DNA of 64,000 bases from Pedobacter frigidisoli (GTDB taxonomy: Bacteria; Bacteroidota; Bacteroidia; Sphingobacteriales; Sphingobacteriaceae). The stretch covers positions 1-64,000 of the forward strand of contig NZ_SJSN01000006.1 in NCBI RefSeq assembly GCF_004331675.1, read 5' to 3'. The notes beneath the pieces were generated by a model. The model worked only from the letters and a program-made list of their open reading frames with translations, was not told the DNA's origin and did no database searches. Positions within the stretch are counted from its first letter, which is position 1, and each line of letters opens with the position of its first letter. Below, one piece after another: positions 56,348 through 64,000 of this stretch. The position numbers were made by a program, and so were the translations under genes.

Positions 56348-57370
56348 ATGAACGAAAATCTTGATCCAGAAGCTACCAACCTTACTCCTACCGATAGAGA
56401 TATTGAACGGGTTTTAAGACCACAGGCTTTTGAAGATTTCACTGGACAGGAAAAGGTAATGGAAAACCTAAGGATTTTTGTTCAGGCTGCCAAGCTTCGT
56501 GGTGAGGCTTTAGATCACGTACTGCTTCATGGCCCTCCTGGATTAGGAAAAACTACCCTTTCTTATATCATTGCAAATGAAATGGGTGCTGGTATAAAAG
56601 TTACCTCCGGACCTGTTCTAGATAAACCTGGAGATTTAGCCGGACTATTAACTGGATTGGATACCGGCGATATTCTTTTTATCGATGAAATTCACCGTTT
56701 ATCACCTTTGGTAGAAGAATATTTGTATTCGGCTATGGAAGATTTCAAGATTGATATCATGCTAGAAACTGGCCCTAATGCCAGATCTGTACAAATATCC
56801 TTAAATCCATTCACTCTTGTTGGGGCAACAACTCGTTCAGGTTTATTAACTGCACCACTAAGGGCCCGATTTGGAATTAATTGTCGCTTGGCATATTACG
56901 ATGCTAAACTATTAACAACGATTGTTTTACGTTCATCAGAAATTTTAAATACGCCAATTAATGATGAAGGCGCTTACGAAATTGCCCGTCGTAGTCGTGG
57001 AACGCCACGTATTGCGAATGCACTTTTGAGGAGAACAAGAGATTTTGCTCAAATAAAGGGTAATGGAAATATAGATACAGAAATCGCTCGTTATGCATTA
57101 AATGCCTTAAATGTTGATGAACATGGCTTGGATGAAATGGACAATAAAATTTTGGTTACCATTATCGATAAATTTAAGGGCGGTCCGGTAGGGTTAAAAA
57201 CCATTGCTACTGCCGTTGGAGAAGATGAAGGTACCATTGAAGAGGTTTATGAACCTTTTTTAATTCAAGAGGGATACATTATGCGTACCTCTCGAGGTAG
57301 AGAAGTTACAGAAGCGGCTTATAAACATTTAAAGAAAAATTATCCAGGGCAAACGGGGAAACTGTTTTAG
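56348..57370 (+). CDS. ruvB: Holliday junction branch migration helicase RuvB
   Basis: A 340-residue AAA+ ATPase that drives branch migration with RuvA during recombination repair. It contains [18 protein letters not shown], Walker [12 protein letters not shown], Walker [11 protein letters not shown], sensor [18 protein letters not shown] with the arginine finger, and the winged-helix end ([37 protein letters not shown]). Length and domains are normal. ruvA is not adjacent. Confidence 0.98.
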   Translation: MNENLDPEATNLTPTDRDIERVLRPQAFEDFTGQEKVMENLRIFVQAAKLRGEALDHVLLHGPPGLGKTTLSYIIANEMGAGIKVTSGPVLDKPGDLAGLLTGLDTGDILFIDEIHRLSPLVEEYLYSAMEDFKIDIMLETGPNARSVQISLNPFTLVGATTRSGLLTAPLRARFGINCRLAYYDAKLLTTIVLRSSEILNTPINDEGAYEIARRSRGTPRIANALLRRTRDFAQIKGNGNIDTEIARYALNALNVDEHGLDEMDNKILVTIIDKFKGGPVGLKTIATAVGEDEGTIEEVYEPFLIQEGYIMRTSRGREVTEAAYKHLKKNYPGQTGKLF

Positions 57371-57447
57371 CTTCATATTAATTTTATCCGCTAAAATCAT
57401 ATTTCAATTAGATGTTAAACATCATTACCAGGCACTACCTCCCACTT

Positions 57448-57493
57448 AACTTGATTCAGCATTTTTCTAACTATTAAGTCCTTGAATCAAGTT
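57448..57493. repeat. Inverted repeat of dispersed type after ruvB
   Basis: AACTTGATTC (57448-57457) and GAATCAAGTT (57484-57493) are perfect 10-bp arms. The right side continues CAGGGTGACG, which resembles the TTCAGG-TGACG repeats found between genes in many Sphingobacteriaceae. No gene is visible in 57371-57652. Confidence 0.6.
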
Positions 57494-57652
57494 CAGGGTG
57501 ACGCTCGATCTTGGCATAACTGTTATATCAATTAACTACAGAATCTTCCTCACCACTTAAGTAATGGAAATGGTTTTATAAGTCTCATCCCCTAAATAGA
57601 AGGAAAAAACATTTATTCCTCTTTTCTGTTCATTACATACAAATCAAACAAT

Positions 57653-59161
57653 ATGAATATCGAATTACGCAAATTGACGCTCGAAGATTACGCGGATCTA
57701 AAAGAATCTATGTTACAAGCATACGATAGTATGGGCGGCTCCATTTGGCCAAAATCTAGCATTGCAAAGCTTTTAAATATATTCCCAGAGGGTCAACTTT
57801 GCATAGCTGTAGATGATAGAGTTGTAGCCTGCTCATTAGCTATTATTGTAGAATATGATGAATACGGCGACCGCCATACTTACAAATTAATTACTGGCGA
57901 TTACTCATTCTCTACACATGATCCCAATGGAGATACGCTCTACGGAATTGAAATTTTTGTTCATCCAGATTTTCGTGGCTTACGTTTAGGAAGAAGATTA
58001 TATGAAGCCCGCAAAGAACTTTGTGAGAGTTTAAACCTAAAAAGTATTATTGCAGGGGGAAGAATCCCTGGCTATCATGCGCATGCAGAAGAACTAACTC
58101 CAAGGCAGTACATAGACAAGGTAAAAGCTAAGGAAATTTACGATCCGACGTTAACTTTTCAAATCTCTAATGATTTTCACGTTAGAAAAGTATTGAAAAA
58201 TTACTTACCTGGTGATAAAGAATCAAAAGAATATGCCACATTAATCGAATGGAATAACATTTACTATCAAGGGATAGATGCCTCTGCCCGTTCTGCAATG
58301 ACCATTCGATTGGGCTTAGTACAGTGGGAAATGCGTTTATTTCCAGATATGGCAGTTTTTTACGAGCAGGTTGAATTCTTTGTTGATGCCTTAAGTGGAT
58401 ATAAATCAGATTTTATCTTATTTCCAGAATTGTTTAACACGCCATTACTTCAGCCTTACAATCACTTACCAGAGATTGAGGCCATGCGCAAATTGGCAGA
58501 GAAAACTCAGGAAATTGTAGATAAAATGCATGAATATGCACTTAGTTATAATGTAAACATCATTACCGGTAGCATGCCTCTTTTAGAGGATGGCAAACTT
58601 TATAATGTTACTTATTTATGTCACCGAACAGGTAAAATTGATGAATACCGCAAAATACACATCACACCGAATGAGCAGAAGTATTATGGAATGGTAGGTG
58701 GAGACAAGGTTCAGGTTTTCGATACCGATTGCGGAAAAGTTGGCATCTTGATTTGTTACGATGTAGAATTTCCAGAGCTGAGCAGACTTTATGCAGATCA
58801 AGGAATGCAGATTTTATTTGTTCCATTCCTTACAGATACGCAAAACGGATATACTCGCGTTCGCCATTGTGCGCAAGCACGAGCGATAGAAAACGAATGT
58901 TACGTTGCCATTGCTGGTTGTGTAGGTAATCTCCCGAAAGTAAATAATATGGATATTCAATTTGCGCAATCGGCCGTATTCACGCCATCAGATTTTGCTT
59001 TTCCAACCAATGCAATTAAGGCGGAGGCTACCCCAAACACAGAAATGGTTTTGGTGGTCGATGTCGATCTTCATTTATTAGATGAATTGCACCATTACGG
59101 AACGGTAAAGATTTTAAAAGATAGGCGTAAAGATCTTTACCAAGTTAAATTATTGAAATAA
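57653..59161 (+). CDS. Bifunctional GNAT N-acetyltransferase / carbon-nitrogen hydrolase
   Basis: A 502-residue fusion. Residues 1-200 are a GNAT domain with the acetyl-CoA loop FRGLRLGRRLYEAR (108-121). Residues 215-502 are a nitrilase-superfamily amidohydrolase with the catalytic triad E259 (FPELF), K334 (YRKIH) and C368 (ICYDVEFPE). Fusions of this type are widespread; their substrate is not known with certainty, but hydrolysis of an amide plus acetylation is expected. It stands alone between two intergenic repeat regions. Confidence 0.93.
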   Translation: MNIELRKLTLEDYADLKESMLQAYDSMGGSIWPKSSIAKLLNIFPEGQLCIAVDDRVVACSLAIIVEYDEYGDRHTYKLITGDYSFSTHDPNGDTLYGIEIFVHPDFRGLRLGRRLYEARKELCESLNLKSIIAGGRIPGYHAHAEELTPRQYIDKVKAKEIYDPTLTFQISNDFHVRKVLKNYLPGDKESKEYATLIEWNNIYYQGIDASARSAMTIRLGLVQWEMRLFPDMAVFYEQVEFFVDALSGYKSDFILFPELFNTPLLQPYNHLPEIEAMRKLAEKTQEIVDKMHEYALSYNVNIITGSMPLLEDGKLYNVTYLCHRTGKIDEYRKIHITPNEQKYYGMVGGDKVQVFDTDCGKVGILICYDVEFPELSRLYADQGMQILFVPFLTDTQNGYTRVRHCAQARAIENECYVAIAGCVGNLPKVNNMDIQFAQSAVFTPSDFAFPTNAIKAEATPNTEMVLVVDVDLHLLDELHHYGTVKILKDRRKDLYQVKLLK

Positions 59162-59322
59162 AATTAGGAGCGCAATCTTCTACAAGAAATAATGTTTGTT
59201 CCCGCTTTCTGCTAAATACCGATTCGTCTTGCGTATTTTTTAGTACCTACAATCGGGATATCGCTGTCAATCGGGGCTAATAGCAAAATGCTGCCAATAT
59301 TAAGGTTTAGCATTCAAAAGCA

Positions 59323-59366
59323 TAAAAAAAATGCCGGTCGCATCAACAACCGGCATTTATTTTTAA
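59323..59366. terminator. Bidirectional terminator
   Basis: AATGCCGGT / ACCGGCATT (59330-59338 and 59349-59357) form a perfect 9-bp stem flanked by A7 on the left and a T-rich run on the right, so it can end transcripts from both sides: the small membrane protein (minus) and the GNAT-nitrilase gene (plus). The upstream 59162-59320 shows no gene. Confidence 0.85.
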
Positions 59367-59376
59367 TCTAAGCTAA

Positions 59377-59583
59377 CTATTTTCTTAACGCAAACCATAC
59401 AATTATGCCTATAATTATTATTATCGGTAAAATCCATTTCAAAACGGATCCCGCACCATTTTCATCTTTTTCCGTAACTGCTGGTTTCGCTGGCCCTGGA
59501 TCTTCCTTATGACTTTCGTAATCTTTTTCTATCGGTTTTGGGGCTTCCCCAGACTCCGAGTGTTTTGGATCTATATCTTCCAT
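59377..59583 (-). CDS. Small tail-anchored membrane protein
   Basis: A 68-residue protein with an acidic, Lys/Pro-rich N-terminal part (about 1-45) and a single C-terminal membrane helix (ILPIIIIIGIIVWFAL) ending in RK. It is bounded by a strong terminator, which supports it being a real gene. I know no function; similar short proteins are common in Sphingobacteriaceae. Confidence 0.7.
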   Translation of the reverse strand: MEDIDPKHSESGEAPKPIEKDYESHKEDPGPAKPAVTEKDENGAGSVLKWILPIIIIIGIIVWFALRK

Positions 59584-59704
59584 TTCTATATTATTGAGTA
59601 ACCATTCTTTCTTTCCATTGATTAAAATTTCAAGAAATCAATTAATTAATTTAGTGTATGTATTTAGAACAAGTGATTAATCAAAATGTTTTGCAACTAA
59701 GCCT

Positions 59705-59712
59705 TATCTTTG
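59705..59712 (+). promoter_or_regulatory. Putative -7 promoter box of queG, close to a GTG start
   Basis: TATCTTTG ends seven bases before the GTG at 59720. A TTTTG at 59689-59693 is only 11 bases upstream of the box, so no standard -33 is seen. The mRNA would have almost no leader. Confidence 0.5.
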
Positions 59713-59719
59713 CATTTCC

Positions 59720-60652
59720 GTGTACAACAACGCCGCAAAATATAGTCAGTTAATTAAGGATGAAGCACAACGCCTAGGATTCATAGCATGTGGCATCTCC
59801 AAAGCTGAGTTTTTGGAAGAGGAAGCGCCACGTTTAGAAAAATGGCTCAATCAAAATCATCACGGCGAAATGAAGTATATGGAAAATCATTTCGATAAGC
59901 GCCTTGATCCTCGCTTACTTGTAGATGATGCAAAATCAGTAATATCCTTATCCTTAAACTACTACACAGATGATAAACAGCTTGATCCAGATGCTCCCAA
60001 AATTTCAAAATATGCTTACGGCCAAGATTATCACTATGTAATAAAAGACAAACTGAAAGCTCTTACCCATTTTATCGAAGAAAATATTGGTGCGGTTTCT
60101 GGTCGGGCTTTTGTAGATTCGGCACCAGTTTTGGATCGTGCCTGGGCCAAAAAATCGGGAATTGGCTGGATAGGAAAAAACTCTAACCTGATTAGCAAAA
60201 CAGATGGCTCCTTTTTCTTTCTCGCCGAACTTATTATCGATTTAGAGCTAGATTACGACCATCCATTTCAAGCCGATCACTGCGGCACTTGCACCCGATG
60301 CCTTGACGCATGTCCTACTGATGCGATCATAGCTCCTCAGGTTGTTGATGGCACAAAATGTATTTCTTACTTAACCATCGAACTTAAAAATGAAATTCCC
60401 AAAGAGTTTAAGGATAAAATGGATAATTGGATGTTTGGATGTGATATCTGTCAGGATGTTTGTCCGTGGAATCGTTTCTCAAAGGTGCATAATGAGGAGG
60501 CTTTTATAGCAGAAAATGGATTGTTGGATTTAAATGCCAAAGACTTAACGGAAATAACCGATGAGGTTTTTAAGAAAGTATTTAAGGATTCTGCTGTAAA
60601 ACGAACAAAATATGCAGGATTAAAAAGAAATATCGATTTCTTGAAATCTTAA
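59720..60652 (+). CDS. queG: Epoxyqueuosine reductase QueG
   Basis: A 310-residue cobalamin- and Fe-S-dependent enzyme that carries out the last step of queuosine tRNA modification. It has [54 protein letters not shown] and the ferredoxin-like clusters [16 protein letters not shown] and [11 protein letters not shown]. The start is a GTG at 59720; no ATG occurs until inside the domain, and the conserved N-terminus begins just after, so GTG is very probable. Length is normal. Confidence 0.95.
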   Translation: MYNNAAKYSQLIKDEAQRLGFIACGISKAEFLEEEAPRLEKWLNQNHHGEMKYMENHFDKRLDPRLLVDDAKSVISLSLNYYTDDKQLDPDAPKISKYAYGQDYHYVIKDKLKALTHFIEENIGAVSGRAFVDSAPVLDRAWAKKSGIGWIGKNSNLISKTDGSFFFLAELIIDLELDYDHPFQADHCGTCTRCLDACPTDAIIAPQVVDGTKCISYLTIELKNEIPKEFKDKMDNWMFGCDICQDVCPWNRFSKVHNEEAFIAENGLLDLNAKDLTEITDEVFKKVFKDSAVKRTKYAGLKRNIDFLKS

Positions 60653-60722
60653 TGGTAAGTGCTGTTTATTTTTTCGTTAACGGTTGAAGTGGCATCCCCT
60701 ATTTTTTCAACCAGAGATACAG

Positions 60723-60738
60723 TCCCGAAATTTCGGGA
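60723..60738. repeat. Palindrome between convergent genes
   Basis: TCCCGAAATTTCGGGA is a perfect 16-base palindrome in the 148-base gap between queG and the M1 peptidase gene. It may be part of a dispersed repeat or a shared transcription stop. Confidence 0.5.
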
Positions 60739-60800
60739 TTAAAACGCCCAAATACATTATAACAAAAACAAGAATTCTATCTTTTTATAGGTACAAGTTA

Positions 60801-62660
60801 TTACTTTACGGAGAAGCTATTATCGCTCTTAACCTTATCTGGCGTATGTGGATTGCCCATTACCACCTTATCTAATTTTTTAGCGGTTTTAATCTTTATT
60901 TGAATTTGCTTTTCGCCTTTTTCCCAAACCCCAATGGTGCTATGATTTTTTTCTGTAGATCCATCGCTATAGGTAAGTGTTAAATCAATGGGCAATGCTT
61001 TGATACCCTTATTTTCTACATTGATCATGTAGCCATCAGCGTTTTTATCGACGCTTTTAATGCCCATATCCAAAACACCACCCTCAAAAAACCAAGGTTT
61101 CCAAAACCAATTTAAATTCTTTCCGCTACCCTCGTTCATGCTATTAAAGAAATCATACGGCATTGGGTGTTTTCCATTCCAGTTTTTAATATAAGTATGA
61201 AGTGCTTTTGTAAATAACTCATCCCCCAAATAATCCTTAACATATAAATAAGCTAGCCCTGGTTTTGGATAGGAATTAGTGAAAGATCCCGATCCTTTTA
61301 AATCAGGTGTTAATGTCATAATTGGAGAATCATCTTTACCACCAGAAGTTGAAGCTGTTGGCTGAATGCCATATTCATCAACAATAGTAGAATCGATCAT
61401 TGGCGAAACCAACCACTCACCTATTGTAGCCCAACCTTCATCCATCCAACCATATTTAGTTTCGTTTATCCCCATATAAAATGGAAACATGGTATGAAAA
61501 ATTTCATGATCAGTCAGCGTAATCGCATCCACACGGTTATCAACCGGATTATCATTAACCATCATAGGATATTCCATTTGGTCGAGTCCATCAAAAATAG
61601 TTTCATGGCTATATGGAAATGGCCATTTTGGAAAAGTATAACTCATCGACTCCACTGTTTTACGGGCAAAATCAATCACTTCATAATAATCTTTATGTTT
61701 CGGATTAAAAACAGCATCAACACGGGTTCTTCGCTTCGTTTTTGGGTCTACCACCAAACTACTAGACTTCCATAAATAATGATCGCTTAGCGCAAACACA
61801 AAGTCTGTCACGTTTTTCGCTTCAAACTTAAAAGTATTATATGCATTCGGTTGAGTTACCTTTTTCTCAGCAAGATCTTTTTCAGTAATTACATCCAAAA
61901 CAGCATCATTTAAACCTGCCGCTGTCATTCTACTCACAATATCCTTTTGAAAAACATCAGCTGGATTTTTTAAATCGCCTGTTGCCCAAACTCCATAGCC
62001 ACCAGGAACGGTTACTTCTGCATTAAATTGATCAAAATCATTATAAAACTCTTCAGCACCAGTGCAAGGGAATTTGTTCCAGCCATCAACATCATCATAA
62101 ACAGCAATTCGTGGAAAAAAATAAGCCACAAAATGCGAACCCTCATCTACCTGACCAGTACGCATATGCGAACCTTTGTTTAAAATATAGTTGTAATTAA
62201 TAGCAAAGCTGATTGTTTTTCCTGGCAAAACAGCTGGCACGTTCACCGTCATGTTTGTTCCATCAATCTTAAAATCGTTGATGGTTTTTCCATTTGCAAC
62301 TAGTTTCTCAATCGCTACGCCATCTCCCAGATCAGATTCAGCAAACTTAGATTTTCTTGGGGTTCCCTTTTTATAAAGGTTTGGATAAATTTTAAACCAG
62401 ATTTCCTTTAAAGTATCAGGACTGTTGTTGGTATAAACAACATCAACGCTACCTTTGAGCAAACGACTTGTTGGATTAAAATCAACCTTTAAATTATACT
62501 TAGAAGTGTTTTGCCAGTAATTTTTACCTGGTTTGCCATTTGTATTTCGAGTCTGCTTTTTGTAGGTATTTTGAAATACGGGCTCGATTGGCAAAACTGT
62601 TTGAGCATTTGCATACACCACCGCAAATACTAAAAAGCAAAATATCTTTATTGATTTCAT
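60801..62660 (-). CDS. M1 family metallopeptidase, secreted
   Basis: A 619-residue zinc aminopeptidase-type protein with a signal peptide (1-19). The N-terminal beta domain (YNLKVDFNPTSRLLKGSVDV) is followed by the catalytic domain with HEIFH and the third zinc ligand in MDEGWA, spaced HExxH-x18-E as required. The usual GxMEN exopeptidase motif appears altered: the sequence has DGLDQMEYPMMV, as in many Bacteroidota M1 relatives. It probably degrades peptides in the periplasm. Confidence 0.92.
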   Translation of the reverse strand: MKSIKIFCFLVFAVVYANAQTVLPIEPVFQNTYKKQTRNTNGKPGKNYWQNTSKYNLKVDFNPTSRLLKGSVDVVYTNNSPDTLKEIWFKIYPNLYKKGTPRKSKFAESDLGDGVAIEKLVANGKTINDFKIDGTNMTVNVPAVLPGKTISFAINYNYILNKGSHMRTGQVDEGSHFVAYFFPRIAVYDDVDGWNKFPCTGAEEFYNDFDQFNAEVTVPGGYGVWATGDLKNPADVFQKDIVSRMTAAGLNDAVLDVITEKDLAEKKVTQPNAYNTFKFEAKNVTDFVFALSDHYLWKSSSLVVDPKTKRRTRVDAVFNPKHKDYYEVIDFARKTVESMSYTFPKWPFPYSHETIFDGLDQMEYPMMVNDNPVDNRVDAITLTDHEIFHTMFPFYMGINETKYGWMDEGWATIGEWLVSPMIDSTIVDEYGIQPTASTSGGKDDSPIMTLTPDLKGSGSFTNSYPKPGLAYLYVKDYLGDELFTKALHTYIKNWNGKHPMPYDFFNSMNEGSGKNLNWFWKPWFFEGGVLDMGIKSVDKNADGYMINVENKGIKALPIDLTLTYSDGSTEKNHSTIGVWEKGEKQIQIKIKTAKKLDKVVMGNPHTPDKVKSDNSFSVK

Positions 62661-62708
62661 TAATGTTTAATTGTATAAAAGTTCGATGGGTAAACTAGCG
62701 ATAACACC

Positions 62709-63665
62709 TTATTTACCAAATTTCATTTTCAATTGATCCAACATATCATTATTAATAGGTTGCGCAGGCTTTTCTTGTTTAGGTTGCGGCTTAGATTGGT
62801 AATGTGGCTTTTGAGGAGCAGGAGCTTGATTTTGCGTTTTAGCTGCCTTATTCTCATTCTTTTTAGCATTAAACTTTGCCCACTCCTCGTCTAATTTCTT
62901 TTTGGTATATAGCGGAAAATCACCTTGTTTCATCCAAGCGTAATAACTCGGCTCTACAGAAAATACTTGCTCGGTAGTTTTGCCTTTATGTTTACCAAAA
63001 TTAAAGCAAACCTCATCATTATCATTAAAAACCAATCGACCAGCAAAATCTACGGGCTTGTTAATGTTAGTGAAAACGTGTAGCGCATCTACATCATTTA
63101 CTACAGGCACACTTTTAACCCCTTGTTTACTTTCAAACTCGGTTTCTTTGTACATCTCCAATTGACCAAGCAAAACTTTATAAGTTGCAATTACATCAGC
63201 TTCAGCAGCATGTGCATTGATCAAGTCTTCCTGGCAGTAAAATTTGTAGGCCGCTTTTAATGTACGTTGCTCCATCTGGTGGAATATATTTTGAACATCT
63301 ACAAATTTGCGATCTTTCATATCGAAATCTACATTAGCCCTCAAAAATTCCTCTAACAACATTGGAATATCAAATTTATTAGAATTGTAACCTGCTAAAT
63401 CGCTATCACCCATAAATTCAGCAATTTCAGCAGCTAAGGTTTTAAAGGTTGGCTCGTTAGCAATGTCTTCATCATAAATACCGTGAATTAAGGATGTTTG
63501 CAAAGGAATAGGCATTTCTGGATTAACTCTCCATGTTTTTACGGTTTCAGAACCATCGGGCATCGCCTTTAAAATTGCAATTTCTACAATTCTATCTGCA
63601 CCTACATTTATACCAGTAGCTTCTAAATCAAAAAATGCTAGAGGACGTTTTAAATTTAATTTCAT
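62709..63665 (-). CDS. DnaQ-like 3'-5' exonuclease with basic C-terminal tail
   Basis: A 318-residue protein. The DEDD exonuclease domain (1-170) has FFDLEATGINVGADRIVEIA with the D-x-E pair, NSNKFDIPMLLEEF and HAAEADVIATYKVL. A small domain (about 210-262: NFGKHKGKTTEQV, YYAWMKQGDFP) resembles DUF3820. The last 55 residues are Lys/Gln/Pro-rich and probably disordered. It may act in repair or RNA/DNA turnover. It is 48 bases upstream of the M1 peptidase gene on the same strand. Confidence 0.9.
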   Translation of the reverse strand: MKLNLKRPLAFFDLEATGINVGADRIVEIAILKAMPDGSETVKTWRVNPEMPIPLQTSLIHGIYDEDIANEPTFKTLAAEIAEFMGDSDLAGYNSNKFDIPMLLEEFLRANVDFDMKDRKFVDVQNIFHQMEQRTLKAAYKFYCQEDLINAHAAEADVIATYKVLLGQLEMYKETEFESKQGVKSVPVVNDVDALHVFTNINKPVDFAGRLVFNDNDEVCFNFGKHKGKTTEQVFSVEPSYYAWMKQGDFPLYTKKKLDEEWAKFNAKKNENKAAKTQNQAPAPQKPHYQSKPQPKQEKPAQPINNDMLDQLKMKFGK

Positions 63666-63820
63666 TATATATTATATGAGATGTGGGCACAAAATTCGAT
63701 AATTGAATGCCAAATTTCTTTTTATCAAAAGTGCTAAAAAGGTTTCATTTGTACTATAAAACCTAATTATTAATTTTTGGAGAATTTAATCGCAAAATAA
63801 TTTCTCAATGTTAGCAAGTA

Positions 63821-63847
63821 GCATTAAATTGCATTAGTTTTTAATGC
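63821..63847. repeat. Inverted repeat before a partial gene
   Basis: GCATTAAA and TTTAATGC (8-bp arms, 11-base spacer) end four bases before the ATG at 63852. This could be an operator or a leader hairpin controlling the next gene, but AT-rich chance pairing is possible. Confidence 0.3.
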
Positions 63848-63851
63848 TCCC

Positions 63852-64000
63852 ATGAATAAAATTTTAACGATTGCAATACTTCTCCTAAGCTGTTTAACAG
63901 CTAACGCTCAGAACTTTAACTTCGGATCAATAACTCCAGAAGATTATAACTTTGATAAAAAAACCATAGATACCAATGCAAATGCTATTGTATTGAGAGA
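63852..64000 (+). CDS. Secreted protein, probable DUF3857-like, start only (cut by window edge)
   Basis: The ATG opens a signal peptide (MNKILTIAILLLSCLTANAQ) followed by NFNFGSITPEDYNFDKKTID and TNANAIVL, which resembles the N-terminus of DUF3857/transglutaminase-type proteins of Bacteroidota. The frame is open to the end of the window (about 49 codons). Identity rests on the short visible part only. Confidence 0.55.
   Translation, partial: MNKILTIAILLLSCLTANAQNFNFGSITPEDYNFDKKTIDTNANAIVLR

Noticed and set aside
60723..60738. Palindrome as a regulator binding site
   Set aside because: It lies between two gene ends, not upstream of any start codon, so a repeat or terminator role is more likely.

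Overview
The window comes from an AT-rich member of the Bacteroidota, most likely a Sphingobacteriaceae genus such as Pedobacter. This is inferred from promoter boxes of the TAnnTTTG type, gene starts without Shine-Dalgarno sequences, secreted carbohydrate enzymes with short signal peptides, family-typical proteins and a dispersed-repeat style common in that group. No rRNA, tRNA or CRISPR array was seen.

Left part (1-18.8 kb): an IS66 transposase tail and a frameshifted small secreted protein lie at the edge. A glycan-degradation region follows: a GxGYxYP protein, an acyltransferase, a PRISE-type reductase with a divergent Crp-type regulator, and an operon GH92 mannosidase - sulfatase - GH2. 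A GH95 fucosidase is divergent from that operon, and a GH125 mannosidase lies further on. Together these point to removal of mannose, fucose and sulfate from complex glycans, although no SusC/SusD pair is present. Inserted among them are a C5 cytosine methyltransferase with a probable restriction endonuclease partner, and a soluble GAF histidine kinase with a 64-residue partner.

Middle (19.0-48.7 kb): the outstanding feature is a complete extracellular contractile injection system (eCIS, Afp/PVC/AlgoCIS-like) of about 27 kb, all on the minus strand. In order of transcription it runs: DUF4255 terminator protein, unknown 368-aa protein, two different sheath proteins, two tube proteins, DUF5908 protein, LysM tube-to-spike adaptor, VgrG-like spike, PAAR tip, gp25 baseplate, two giant baseplate proteins, a 1224-aa protein of unknown role in the tail-fibre slot, tape measure, AAA+ ATPase, and a 1387-aa DUF4157 protein that is the likely cargo. 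A leucine-rich-repeat protein overlaps the cargo gene by one base. Facing the 3' end of this operon are a 4-TM membrane protein and a peptidoglycan amidase with no signal peptide, a possible release module.

Right part (49-64 kb): housekeeping genes (HGSNAT-like membrane protein, BaiN/HI0933 flavoprotein, purK, purE, yqgE, pdxH, hydroxybutyryl-CoA dehydrogenase, ruvB, GNAT-nitrilase fusion, queG, M1 peptidase, DnaQ-like exonuclease, start of a DUF3857-like protein). Dispersed G/C-rich repeats sit between these genes, and one appears to have become part of the purE reading frame. Several genes here carry a -7 promoter box only 4-7 bases before the start codon, suggesting leaderless mRNAs.
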